From: Larimichthys crocea | Lineage: Eukaryota > Chordata > Actinopteri > Sciaenidae | DNA length: 64,000 nucleotides | Direction: 5' to 3' | Assembly: GCF_000972845.2 (NCBI RefSeq) | Contig: NC_040018.1 | Location: 15,225,157-15,289,156 of the forward strand | Part shown: positions 11,560 to 39,700 of the stretch, piece after piece | Position numbering within the stretch: the first letter of the stretch is position 1 | Layout of the letters: the number at the start of each line of letters is the position of its first letter | Notes under the pieces: generated by a model | The model's input: the letters and a program-made list of their open reading frames with translations, nothing else | What the model was told of the DNA's origin: nothing | The model's database searches: none | Program-made: the position numbers and the translations under genes

Positions 11560-13560
11560 AGAATTGTTACTTTTGGCCAGTATATTACTATTACTATATT
11601 TTTATTAAATTATTTCACAAAAAAAGTCAGTGTTGGTCCTCCATGTGTGCAGAAGAGTCTAATTGATTGACATTACATCCTGGATGATTATCAGAGAACA
11701 GAGGGGGACAAAAATGTTGTGTTTCTAAAAATGTTCCATCACTGTCGTAAATAAAATAATAAATAAGGAAGCAGACATAGACATGGCATAGGGACGCCAC
11801 TTGACTGTAATTATTGTTGATTAGCTCAAAAGATGACCAAAGTGTGACTGCATTATTTCCAGGGAGCAGCATGTTTACAGTTAAGATTGTGACTTCTTCC
11901 TTCATTTAGCTGCACAATGCAGCTCTGTTTGAATCTCCACAGCTGAAGTTCAAACAACAAACACACTCAAGTTACAATGACCCAAAGTTATCCATATGAC
12001 CAGAAACCAAGGCTCTCACCCTCAGGGGTGAACACAAATAAAATATATTTAAATAAACTAAGACTGACTTCCTAAAAAGATAAATGTAGCCTGAAATACT
12101 GAAACAGAAAAAAACGTAAGACCCCAAGAGTAGTTTTTATCATGCTGATTCTGATAAGGCTGCTGCCATCATACAAAATGTCCTCACTTGACTTTTCTAC
12201 ACTGAATGGTGCATCTGTGTGCAATTTGACTCTTTGTCTCACAGGTTGAGTCGGTTGGCTTTACATTGAACCATTGAGCTTTACATTGATTTTGAATGTA
12301 ATGTCTTCTTCGTGACCCCGCAGGACTTTCAGACAAAGACAGACATGATTGTCAGTATTTTTGTTATATAAGCACTGATGTGAAAAACAGTGATATGAAT
12401 TATGTTCTCAAAAGAATATTATTATTAATGCACATTTATGCATAAACTTAACATTCCCTGTAAATTGAACACTTTCTTTTTTGTTATTTGCTCATATTCA
12501 GTTGAGAGTTTTTAGAGCATTTTCATTTACAAAGCTCCAAGATAAACCTGTTTGTTGTAGCTCTGTACTCAGTGTTTCATAAGTCATAGACATATGCCAG
12601 AACTAATATAAATAGTTGCTCTGAATGATCAAATTTCAGTTTATTTCAAATTTAATTGACAGACAATATGACATAGTGGTGTGATTTTATGAATGTATCG
12701 TAAACCATGCATACTATATTTGCTGTAATGAGTTGATGTTTTATCTTACAAACAGTTTAGGTCAGTGACATCACCAATACTCACGTTAAATATAGTCTCT
12801 GAGAATGAGAGGAGCGGATGATTTGTAGTGCTTAAAGTGCCTTAAAATAGTAGCCAATATACCTAGTATTAAGTAGCCATGTTTTGATATTGAAGAAGGA
12901 GTTTTAAAAGTGTTTCATCCCTGCTTAAGCTCAGGAAACGTCACAGCTCAAAACATACAGTTTGACATGGAATTGCTTGCAGAGGAAACTAATGCTTCCT
13001 TATCTTAAGGCTGCTTTCATAACTGTGACACTAGATATTTGTAGACACAGAAACACATTATTGTAATTAATGACTATTTTCACTAGCAAGTAAGCCAGGT
13101 CTACTATTCTGTTAGTTAGACAAAGGGTTCAGGAAATGATCTGCTCCTTTATTGATTACACTATGTCATAATTCAATAAACAGCGATTATTAGATGTTCC
13201 TTTAATACATTAAAGGAAAGAAAAGTCCTTCCATGACATGGAGCCTACACTTTGAAGGTTATATTTCTACATCTCTGAGGAAGTTCATATTTCATTGAAT
13301 GAGAACAGAGACAGAACATAAGGTAGGTTTATTTTCAAAGTAAAAGCATCAAATATTACTATTAAAGTTAATGTAGTTGAATATTTAAACATAAGGCAAA
13401 AGAATCATGTCTACATTTTCATTAAGTACAGATAAGTGATCGAAAGCATTGTTATTTTCCTCACATTAATCACACAATCCTACTGCATTGTTGTTACGAA
13501 ATGATTTATTTTGAAAAACCTAGCCGGAAACAGGCCATTTAAACAATGGATGACTTGACG
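11560..13560. other. Intergenic, no gene seen
   Basis: AT-rich sequence. Short open frames only; no exon series or repeat was confidently recognised. Confidence 0.45.
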
Positions 13561-13970
13561 CTTTTTTGTTGGCTTGTGATGTTGCTGATGACAGAGACAA
13601 AACAACACGGGGAGATCTGTTTTATTCACAACAACCTTCAACCATAAAACTTTTATTTTACAGCCTCGGACAGCTTCCGGTGACACGTGAGGACAACAAC
13701 GGGGTGAGCGAGCCGCGAGCGGAGCTACCATTAGCACCAAACACTGTTTTTAAAGCTAACCAGCGAGCTAACGTTAGCAGGCTGCTGACATCTGTGCACT
13801 GATGTTCATGTGTGTGTTTTTTTATCTCGGCTGTAACCGTGTTCAGTATCCGACGTGTTTAATCGATCTGACCGAGGTTACCGCTTTGTCAACAGCAGAC
13901 CTGATTGGTCGCAGTCGATGAGGCGAGGCTGGTGCTCACATCGTCCCCCGGGGGCTGCAGTTTTGTTTTC
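13561..13970 (+). promoter_or_regulatory. def8: def8 promoter and probable non-coding first exon
   Basis: GC and CpG content rise sharply here. A CTTCCGG (ETS-type) site at 13674-13680 is followed by a CACGTG E-box at 13684-13689, and then by ACGGG|GTGAGC, a good splice donor with the exon ending at 13703. Downstream, GATTGG (inverted CCAAT, about 13902) and a GTCCCCCGGGGG run continue the CpG-rich zone. The next exon (14629 on) carries the start codon, so this exon would be 5' UTR. The transcription start is not determinable. Confidence 0.5.
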
Positions 13971-14409
13971 TGTCTTTGTGCTGAGCTCAGTGAAACAAAT
14001 CTGTGGCAAACTATTTCACAAACGGTGAATTAAATGTCCCCATCACTGACTTCCTGTTAACCCGCGTTGCTGCCAAGTGACAGTGTTGATATTGTCCATG
14101 TGAACAGAGCACATTGACTCTGAGGGCTGTGAAACTAGCTGTCTCCAGGCTTTGCATTTGCAAATAAGAGGCGTAAAAGTCATCTTACTAGTGTCAAAGG
14201 GACACTAGTCAGCCTGTGAAAGTAGTTATATTCTTTGTATATTTCTTACATGGATAGAACAATATGTTCTTAAACTTAAATTGCATTTATACTGTGATAA
14301 AACTAGTTATTTGATCTCCCTTGTGTCTTTTCATACATATTGTATGCCTGTATTATTGTGTTTGTAATACTTGTATTTGCAACTGCAATACAAGAATTTT
14401 CCCTCGTGG

Positions 14410-14410
<1 letters not shown>

Positions 14411-14462
<52 letters not shown>
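14411..14462. repeat. (TCTA)n microsatellite
   Basis: About 13 uninterrupted TCTA/ATCT units in the intron before def8 coding exon 1. Confidence 0.97.
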
Positions 14463-14628
14463 AAACCAGGATGAAAATATGTGTTTACAACAGCGCCACT
14501 GAACCAAGAAACAGTTGTGCAGACACATTAGCTATGTGACCTCCATTAAGCAATGACTGTGCCACAATTCAGAAACATAGAAGAGAAATTCATGTGGGTG
14601 ACTAATGTGTTTTGTCTTCCTTTTTTAG

Positions 14629-14634
14629 ATGTAG
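14629..14634 (+). promoter_or_regulatory. def8: Start-stop minimal uORF in def8 5' UTR
   Basis: The first six bases after the splice acceptor (AG at 14627-14628) are ATGTAG, a start codon followed at once by a stop, nine bases before the main ATG at 14643 and out of frame with it. If the upstream exon ends at 13703 the spliced context is CGGGATGT, with a purine at -3. Confidence 0.55.
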
Positions 14635-14642
14635 CCGGTGAA

Positions 14643-22676
<8,034 letters not shown>

Positions 22677-24240
22677 CTCTGGAAAAGGACCACCTGATGT
22701 TACTGGATGTTGCACTTTGCCACATGTTGCGCACTACTCGATCAAGAAAGTCTGAGAGAAGACTAGCTTCTTGTCTTTGTCCTTGGTTCAATTTGTGCAT
22801 TTGTTTATATTGTAGTGTCTTTATCTTCCTGTGCACTACTTAACTGAAGCAGGGTACTTAGAAACCCATTTGGAAATTAATATATATATACATATATATA
22901 TTTTTATCCAACTTTTTAATCCATATTGAAATTGGATGTACTGAACACTGTGTATGTGTGTTTGTGTGAGTGTATTAGTGTGTGTGTCTGCTTGTATAAA
23001 TGTACAAAAAAATGCCCTATAGAGAAAAGTAGGTGATTATGCATGCAGGAGTTGTATATTAACTGTTACAAGCCTCAACTGCATTAACCTATACTGCCAA
23101 CTTTGCTGAATACTAAACTTTAAGGTTGCCATATACAAACAAAAAAAGAAATGGTTTTGAGTTTTAAGGATTGTAACTCCAACTTTCATAGATTAAATCA
23201 CATTAATGATATTAACCAGAGATTTGCCTTTCAGCTTGCAGCTGTATGTTTTTGTTCTAAAAATATCGAGACCCATGCTCAAAGGTTAAACTGGCATTTC
23301 CCATCATGAGTTTATTGAATCAGTTTTACAATAAGACATTAATCAAATCTCTTAGACTATGTGATCTTAACATCACTGTAACTGTAAACATATTACATCA
23401 TCAGTTTATCTCACATATACTGTCCCTAAAGTGATCTATACTCAGCCTCCACTTATGATACATGCCTAATATCCTTTCAGAGTCATAATCAGTTGAACTG
23501 TTAGAAAAAAATCTTTAAAATATTTGCCAGCCTTAATGCAATATTTATCAGTTTTCCATTTATAGTTTATCTCAGACTATAAGCCGCCTTTGAATTTAAT
23601 TGTAATTAGCCACATACCGGAAATATTATATGGCTTGCAATTGTTTGACAAGACAATTGTTTGACAAGAAAGGTTGTGTATATACAATCATTAAAACCTT
23701 AATTTGACATATAAAGACATATATTTGCAGAAATATAATCGAAGCATGCATTACCGGCACATTTTGTCATATGGCGAACCTGAAAAAGAAAAGAAACATG
23801 GGAGATAAATGAGCTGTCCTTTTCATCAAAACTGTGAACACTTTGTAGACAGTTTGATCTGTGTTTAATCCAGTTCAGTCCAGTGCAGTGTGTAGCAAAT
23901 AGTTGTGAATACTTATGAACATTGTGTGCCTAAGATTGTCAGGTTACATACAGCTGTTATCCAAACGTCTTAATACACTTACCATCATGTTAATGGTTTC
24001 AGTCTTAAAGTACTTACAGCGCATTTTGTCCAGGGATGACAAAGATGTTAAGTTATACCTTTGGTAATGTGTAAATGTTGACCTAAAGTATTTGTTTTAA
24101 AATAATGATTTATGGCTGTGTTATCTTTCAGCATGATGTACTGTATTTTTTCAAACTAATGGACACACATGGTGTTGGTAAAAGCCATGTCCTGTTGGAA
24201 GTCATGTTGGAGTAGTGCATGAATAAACTAATGAAATGCA
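22677..24240 (+). other. def8: def8 3' UTR and flank
   Basis: Non-coding sequence after the TAA at 22674-22676. A canonical AATAAA occurs at 24222-24227 with a second ATTAAA close by, marking a likely poly(A) site and a 3' UTR of about 1.5 kb. The 3' end is inferred only. Confidence 0.45.
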
Positions 24241-24539
24241 TTAAAGCTGCAGTGTCGTGTTGAAGTCAAATTCAGATTTCACTAATTTATGGATGAATTG
24301 TGTCATATTGGGCTCCACTGGCACAGCTTTCTAAATCTCTGCCTTTTTATCAGGTATCTCCATTACCTTCAAATGTGTTTGGTGATGTCTGTGTCCGCCT
24401 CTGATGCTTTATGTCCTTTTGTGTTGTCTGGCTGTTTGTTTCTCTTTCTCTCTGCTGTGCTCAGGTCTGTCTTGCAAAAGAGATCTTGATCTCAATGCGA
24501 TCATCTGATAAAATTAAAGTTGTGTATAAATGAGGGAAT

Positions 24540-24576
24540 ATCTATGGGAGGAATGATGTTTATCCCTCCCATAGAT
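24540..24576. repeat. Inverted repeat, 12-bp perfect arms, 13-base loop
   Basis: ATCTATGGGAGG (24540-24551) and CCTCCCATAGAT (24565-24576) are exact reverse complements, in the def8-afg3l1 intergenic interval. Confidence 0.9.
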
Positions 24577-24677
24577 TTCTAAAGAAAGAAGCACCGACGA
24601 CATTTAAACATGGCGAGTTTTACATCATATTTTATTGATAATATGTTTGTGTGTAAAATATGAAATCTCCATGTTCT

Positions 24678-24890
24678 TTAATTAACGATTATTTTAGTTA
24701 TCGATTGATTAATCGCTTATTCGATGGCCTGAAAATTGTATGTCCCACTTTCCCAGAGACCAAGGTGGCATCTTCAAATGTCTGTTTTTGTCTGATTCAA
24801 TTTTTAATCGTAGAAACCATCAAATAATCCCATTTGAGGAGCTGGAGCCAGACACTTTTGGCGTTTTATCTTCGAAAATTGCGTTTTTCA
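24678..24890. mobile_element. Degenerate fish dispersed repeat, same family as 3512-3725
   Basis: TTAACGATTATTTTAGTTATCG, GATTAATCGC, then TTTCCCAGAGACCAAGGTGG, CATCTTCAAATGTCTG and GAGGAGCTGGAGCCAGACA occur in the order known for this repeat. The right end is lost. Confidence 0.6.
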
Positions 24891-25299
24891 AAACTGTTTG
24901 ATATTATAATATATAATATCTTTTTCTGTTTGTCACTTGTTAAATTGTTGCAGCAATAAATATTTCTTGTGCAAGTATAAAGCATAAAGCAGCAGAATAT
25001 AGAAATAATCAAGTACCTCAAAATGCACAGAAGCTGATTAAATGTACTTACTTTCAACCAGCAGATAAAAAGTTTTGTTTAATTATTATTATTAATTATA
25101 TGATGAAATAAAACTCCTTCCAACAGCGTGTTTATTTGATTACAAGCCTGCTACACTGTTGTAAAGTTAGGTGTTGTCTCTTGAAAACAAAAGCATAATA
25201 TAATTTGTACGACACCATGTTAAATTATTTCGCTTTTATGTTGCGATACGAGTCAAAATGTGGGAGAAGTTAACCACATCTGAAATCTCTCACACTGCT

Positions 25300-25409
25300 T
25301 TGTGAGTGAAATCTCGCGAGATGTGGGGCTGTTGCTGGGGTCCGGTTCACGGTACTTCTTGATACCTCGTTAATCAGTCCCGTGAAGCCGAGAGGCACGT
25401 ACAGACACG
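25300..25409 (+). promoter_or_regulatory. afg3l1: afg3l1 promoter with TCTCGCGAGA element
   Basis: A palindromic TCTCGCGAGA occurs at 25312-25321, 88 bases before the start codon, in a locally CpG-rich stretch that continues through coding exon 1. This motif is an established core-promoter element of vertebrate housekeeping genes, bound by BANP. Placement just upstream of the initiating exon fits that role; occupancy is inference. Confidence 0.6.
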
Positions 25410-33001
<7,592 letters not shown>

Positions 33002-35400
33002 GTGGACATGCAGCCTCTGGGGCAAACGTTTCACTGGATTTAGGTGGGGTTTTTTTTTTATGCACAGCAGCATCTGGTCCAGAGTGCATCCCGTCAGGGC
33101 TCTAAAAAAAGAAATCCGACGGGGGCTGCTGCAGATGTGTTCAATGGCCTAGATTAGGCAATTTTTAGTGTAGTTTTTAATATTCCATCAGGAATCCCCC
33201 CCCCCCCAAAAAAAAAAAAGACTCATCAATGTTAAAGCAATACACAGTCAATAAGCTTAAGGCTTCTGTGAAGAGGACAGTCTGTGGCTTACATTTTACT
33301 CGAGGTGCCTTCTTCACTCCTCCTTCTCTTACACTCTGCAGTCCCACTGGCCTACATAAAAATCTACAGTCATGGTCAGGAAAGTTACTGAGCTCAAGTT
33401 ACAAAAGTATTCATGCTTTTTAAAATGTATAATTAGTTGACATCATGTGACATTAATTGTGGTGTGTATTTACAGTGCTGGTATCATGTGGTGGTATCAT
33501 ATGAGTTAGATTTTATTCTGAGCCTCAGATACAGCTTTGTTTAGTCTGTGGCCAAGATTTCCATAAATCTAATAAAAATGCTTTTAGTGTCAGCCACCAC
33601 ATGTCATTATGTTGATGGCTAAATATGAATGGCAAATGAGCTTTCCTTCTCCTCTCCACAGATGTTTAAGATTTCAAAGGTATTTTTGCTGTACTTTTGA
33701 CTTTTTAAAATCTTTCTCTGATCGTAGTCTACCAGCAAACTCCTCAACCAGGTTTTTTTAATATGTCAGTAAAGCAGCTGTTAGAACATTTTCTCTATGC
33801 ACATATAACTGATATTGGATCACATGTACTGTAGGTTTTCTTCTCCTCGGTGTCCCATAGTAATACCAGTCAACAGTGATGTTGACATCTATTACTGAAG
33901 AATAATTACTTGAACTACTGAGCGAGTAAGAATAAAAAATAACCTAACAAGCTGCTGAAATGTCTGCTCTAAAACAGAATTTAACTCTCCCACGAACACA
34001 CACACTACCTCACAGTCTGTATTCTTAACTGCCTTGTAAAATAACATTATCCGCTGAACAATTAATTGCTCACAATACTCGCACTACAGTGGTTAAGCTA
34101 GTTGTTTTGTCCTTATTGTTGTTGATTATATGAAATTACTTCCAGGCTGATCCTTTCTGTAGTTTATGTGGATAACGCAACTCAGTCAAGGCTCAAAGTC
34201 AAAGTAGTGAGGGTTAATTGGCTTCTCTGTGCTTGGATTAGGTGTTCCTCTTCATCTTAATACCTTGAAATATCCTTTTTGCTAACAAACTGCTGTAATT
34301 CAGTCAATTGTGGCTTGTATGTAAATGTTTTCCCCAACTGTGACCAAGCAAGCTAAGCTTTATATAACTATTCATGTAGCATTCTCATTTTATCTATTTG
34401 AGAATGACCAACAGAAGGGTTGGCTATGCACTGTTTTCATAATGTTAACAGTGTCCTAATGTTGAAGCCAGTAGCTCCTGAGCTGAGTAAACCAGTTCAG
34501 TATAAAAATGTACTGTATTTGCTGTGTGGGGTCATTTTTAAGATTTTAGTCAGGGTTTCTAATGGATGGTGAAAGGACCCTGACCAGTGTCACACTGGTA
34601 CATTTCTGTCTCCAGTTTTGGAATCCAGATTAAAAAAAAACATCTGGTTGTGTACAAAGAAACTGTGTGTTGTGCCTGTTTGACAAGGTACTGTTCTTGC
34701 TTTTGCTTGATGAATATTTCTTTTACATGTCAGTGAGGATTATTGATTTTATAGTGAAATGTCAATCACAGATGAAATATTTGAAATGTGACACTGTTGT
34801 GTCTCATAATAATATTAAACACATTTTACACCACACTGATCTGTCCTTATTTCAAGTATTATTAATTTGGGTCAGTTTCTCATATAATTTCAAAAAATTT
34901 GGACAATTTGGACAATTGATTTTAATGATTAAGAAACATTACGCAGAGTATTTTGTTTGTGATCTTAGTAATTATATTCATAAAAAATCTTTTAATTTAT
35001 ATCAAGTTAAATAAATAAATCAATTAAATGGGATTTGCAAAAGTATGTAGAACTCTTATCTAATAAAGCCATAACTACATCACAAATATAAAGGCATTAC
35101 ACACGCTACTCTGAGGTTGAGCAACCAGTGTAATTTCTCTTTTGCAATGTTCCTTTTTTTAAGCTTTGTTTTCATTGATATTGACATGAAAACACTAGAT
35201 TCTTTTGTACTGCATCTTACAATAGAAAGGCCACAGATTTGTATTAGGTACTGTAGATGAATACCACAAAACTAGAAACGTATGTTCTCCTCATACAGTA
35301 GAGAAAAGGGATACTTTTCTAAAGTGTAGTTAATAAATGACACAATAAAACACTTACTAATACTTTTTACTAGACTTTTCTTTATTCTTCAATCATCCCA
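33002..35400 (+). other. afg3l1: afg3l1 3' UTR and intergenic DNA
   Basis: Non-coding after the TAG at 32999-33001. A run of 12 C then 12 A sits at 33196-33219. An AATAAA at about 33571 is the first good candidate poly(A) signal, giving a 3' UTR near 0.6 kb. The rest is AT-rich with no gene seen. Confidence 0.45.
33196..33219. repeat. Homopolymer pair C12 A12
   Basis: Twelve C followed directly by twelve A in the afg3l1 3' UTR region, a slippage-prone tract whose exact length in an assembly is uncertain. Confidence 0.9.
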
Positions 35401-35432
35401 GTGTCACTTTTGATACAACGAGTCACAGCATT

Positions 35433-35871
35433 CAGAATTATTGGCACTCCTGGTATAGACAAGCCAAACGTGAGATAAATAAATCAAGTAATCAGCTAAA
35501 ACCTTTGCGTACAAAGATGTGAAATATTGCATCAAGAGTTGAATTCATCCTTTAAAAGATGATTACAAAATTGTTGGCACTTTTTTGGTATTTTTGGCAT
35601 TCATGCAAAAGCTTATTGAAGTCCACTTGACTATGGTGCAATTCTCCCTTCATTTCTAACTGCTTCAAGTATTCCCCATCAAGTTAATGGACCAACGCTA
35701 ACTACCTTAGCAACAGCAATTCTGGCAGCCATCATTTTTTAAAAATGATCATCGGAAAACTAATCTAAAGACATTTTGAAAAAAAAAAGTACTTGAGAAT
35801 GGAAAAGTGTGTAGCTTGCTACTTGGTCTGTTTATCTTTAAAGTCATCTGCACCAAATGCCAATAACTCTG
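35433..35871. mobile_element. Candidate MITE with 14-bp terminal inverted repeats
   Basis: The left end CAGAATTATTGGCA (35433-35446) and the reverse complement of the right end (35858-35871) match at 13 of 14 positions. The 439-bp interior has no coding potential. Fish genomes carry DNA-transposon relics with a 'TTATTGGCAC' terminus, which this resembles. No clear target-site duplication was found, and family assignment is open. Confidence 0.5.
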
Positions 35872-36397
35872 GGGGCACTGTAAATACAATTCAGTGAGAG
35901 AAGTGCAAAATGTATTTAGGCAATCATAATAACGACACACATTCTTCATTAAGATGGAGAAGGTGTGATGGATATAAAGAGCGTGGCCTCATTTACATCC
36001 ACTTCCACTGATCAAGTCACCTTAATTACAGGCAACAAAAAACAAAACAAAAAAAACCCTGTCGCATTTTCAAGCCAACACATTAAGTAATAGCCTCAGC
36101 ATGATATTTTATTTTAAACGGATTTATGAACTGATTTATGTTTCAAATCATATCCTGGCAATTCAATGTGAATCCCAGCATCCACCTCTCATGGAAGGTC
36201 TGGCGACACGCTGTGAACACAGTTTAGGAACCAATCTCACTGTCTAGGCTATTCCCCACCCTGAGAGGATATAAGGATGGAGGAGCTGTTATTACTTTGT
36301 TAACCTCATACCCTGTCTGTCAAAGCTTAAAATCGTCTGGCAGCCAGAGTGCATTAAGCACCCCTTGCATGAAAAACACAATGATTGTGTTTGTACT

Positions 36398-36398
<1 letters not shown>

Positions 36399-36428
<30 letters not shown>

Positions 36429-36484
36429 TAGAGGGAGACGAGAAGATACAGAGAGAGAGAGATAGGGGGGAAAGATAGGGAGGG
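36399..36484. repeat. (GT)n followed by GA-rich tract
   Basis: GTGTGT run at about 36406-36429, then a GAGAGAGA/GGGGAAAG purine tract. It lies in the probable 3' UTR or flank of dbndd1, which is transcribed from the other strand. Confidence 0.85.
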
Positions 36485-36705
36485 AAGATGTGTGTATTGC
36501 ACATCTCAACATCTTTAAAGCACAGAGCATGTTGTCCAGAGTTCAACCTGAACTCGTCTTTTCAGCACCATGAAACGTTATGTGAGTGCACAGTGGCAAA
36601 TGGGGGGGGCCTCTTGGTCCACGTTGTGTTCCCGCTCTGGCTGTGTCCATCTGCCTCTGGGTTTTTTTTCTCTCTCTCTGCGGTCCAGCTTCTTCACATC
36701 AGATG

Positions 36706-39700
36706 TCACGGCTGCTTCGGTCTCTCCAGCTTCATTAAGGGCTCCGGGGTGTCCGAGTCACTGTGGTGCTTCCTCTCTCGCGGGGGCTCAACTTTGCTGC
36801 AGCGTGTCCACGAGGGGGAGCGCATGTACCCACCTCTAGGCAGCACAGGCTGGTGGGAACCTGAGGACCAGACACATTACTTGTTACCATCAGGGATCTA
36901 AAGCTGTGGTAGATATAGTTACTGTCATGTCTCAAACAGCTTGAGCTTGAAAATACAAGTAAAGTACAAGCTAGTCATTTTTAGACAGGACACAGACTAT
37001 TCATGGAAGCATCTAAATGATCCACTTGATTATTTCCCACAGTAAATATATTAATACCATAAATAATGTCTCTGCTGCAATTCACAACTTGGCTATCTTA
37101 TACCAACTATTTCTTTTGTTGCACTTTTAATATTGGCTGCACGTTTTTTTTTTTTTTTCATTTGTTTTTTTATACAGTTACTGCTTTACACCACATGGTG
37201 GAGACGTCCAACCTACCAGAAGGACAACAAAGCAACAGTGGGATCGACTGATGGAGAGCTGACAACTCGCTCTGCCTTTCACTGCTTATATCAGTCTAAT
37301 GTTAGGTCTCTTAAGTGAAGGTCATACTCAGTACCTGGCTTATACATATCTCCCTAAGGCCGCATCCATACCCTCACACACATTAAAGACTGAGAGACAA
37401 AGAGAGAGCGGAAGGGGGAGGTGGAAAAGACATATTGATCTGAGAAGATTGATGGTGTTTCCATTAGATTTTAATGAGAGGGACAACAACCTCCTCGGCA
37501 GCATGAAGGAGTCTGCTGCGGCAAGCGTCACGAACTCCTGCTGAGGACTGTGTGTAGTGTTTATGTAGTTTTATAAATGTGTGGTCTGCGATATACACTG
37601 TATAATGCGTGTATGTTTGTGTGAGGCATGCCATTTTTCCCTTTCTTGTGTGCTTTAATCAAATTTCCGTTGACCTGTTTTGCCCTGACATCTAATTAAA
37701 AGAGTGAAAGGAAAATAACTGAAGCACACACAGTGAGAAATGTTTGCACACCTGAGAGTTAATTACATACCTCCTCACACATACTTAGATTTTCTCTTTT
37801 TTCTCTCTCCCGCTCTCTCTCTTTCTCTTCTGCGCTCTCTTGCTGTCACAGTCCCAGAGTACCCTGAGCTATGGGGTAATGTACTGTTTTCCTTCTGTGC
37901 TGCTGGCTAGCAGCCATTAGATTCTTCAGTCAACATGTTGCTGCACTCTATGTTTCTGAAACACTAGACTCCTACAGAAAACCTGCGGCAGCACAGTGAA
38001 AACAACTGTTGTGGAACACCAAAATTCATGTTTATATGTGCTTGTGTAGAGTTTGGGACAATCTCAACCCATTTGAGTAAAAACAACACTCTTTTTCTTT
38101 CTGCATTCTGATCCTAGCACAGCACAATCAGTCTTTGTGAACTGAGGCAAGTATTTAAATAATAAAAAGATAATCTGTAATGTCTTTAAAAGCCTGGAGT
38201 GACCCCAAAGGTAGTGAGTTGAACTGGAGTCTGACCTTTTACATTCAAAGGAGCATCTATAGGAGGTCAATAAAATGTGGTTTAGGCCTAAAGGATAAAT
38301 CATCCCTGAATGAAAGAGAGCTGCTGCTGCACAGCCTCTTTATGAGCTAAAACCTTATAACATGCTTCACTCCTGGCTACATTCCAAAGAAACATCACTG
38401 TAGGTGACAGGAGATTGGAAACAAAAACACAACGAGCTAAACTCTAATCACCGAGTAGGGTGTAGCCTGCATTTTGGCTTGTGTTTGTTGTAAAGTTGTG
38501 GTTCCAGCGAGATCTGTCCTCTTCTGCAAACGCCAAACATAAACTGTCAGAGATGGACTCTCTTGGGAAACAATGTCAAACAATATCATGAGAGGATATG
38601 GTATGCTGTGTAGTAAACACACTTTGATTGAACAATGACTCTTTGTTTCTGTTCTCTATTTTCTGCATCACTTCATCCCTTCATATCGACTAGAGAAATC
38701 CAAAAACAAATACCCGCTCTAAAACAAAATGCATATAACTCCAACATAAAACTCCACAAAAAAAAATCAATCAGACAGAAACACAATAGGTTTGGGTCTG
38801 CATTGTCATCAGTTAAAACCCTGTTACTGCTCCAACCACAAAGAATAGGAGGCCAAAGCTATGCATGTGTTAGTTTTTCAGGGATGTGGGTAAACTTTAT
38901 GGTTCATCAAGCTCATTTTAGTGTGAAACAAAGAGAAAACCTACAGGACACAGTCAGCCTTTTCTTTTGTGCCTCTGGAGCTGCTCTAGAAAGAGACGCT
39001 TGATGAAACACTAACTACTGTATGTTCTCGGCTCTCTGGAGTCTAACTATGAAGTACAACTGATGACTCATTTTGGTCGAACTGTCCATAAATTAGACTT
39101 TAAGCTGCCAAGTAGCTGGAAGTGACAGAGAGGAATATGGGAGTGGACAAAAGGGAACATAGAAAAGAAAGACAGCAGAGTAAACAAACAAACAAGACGT
39201 AAGCATGTATAAATAATGTGCAGATTATGATAACAGTTTAAATGGCGTTGACGGTCTGCTTCCACCCAGCAGGGAAAAGTGAATTACTCAGGAACCTACA
39301 TTTAACATGAACTCACTCACCCATCTGCTTCTCTCCTCTCCTAACTCTACTGCCTTTAACCTCTCCCTCAACTCCTACATGCCCACCACACACACTCAGC
39401 AGTGTTTAATGTTCACCAAAGTGTTCCAAATCAAGTCCTACTCTTTCTCCCATACCCTGAGCTCACTGATGACTTCATGGACAAATAAAACTACCTAGTT
39501 TCTTTATACTACCTTTGTCACAATTCAATCTGGAATATGTTACCAATATAGCTTTAGCTGCATGGCATAAGACTTAAGGGCTGAGTACTGAGGGAGGTTT
39601 TAGGGAATCCAGATGAAACAGAACAGCTGGTCCTCACGGCAGAGATTTGTGCAATAAGTGGATCAATCCACAATCCACACACACTCACACAAATAATGGT

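Noticed and set aside
36853..36856. Alternative splice acceptor CACCAG within dbndd1 exon 4
   Set aside because: Joining exon 3 there puts a TAG stop after a few codons; the upstream CCTCAG acceptor keeps frame and length.
36735..36935. 66-codon minus-strand frame starting [10 protein letters not shown]
   Set aside because: Overlaps the last dbndd1 exon in the wrong frame. The correct frame gives [10 protein letters not shown] and ends at 36706.
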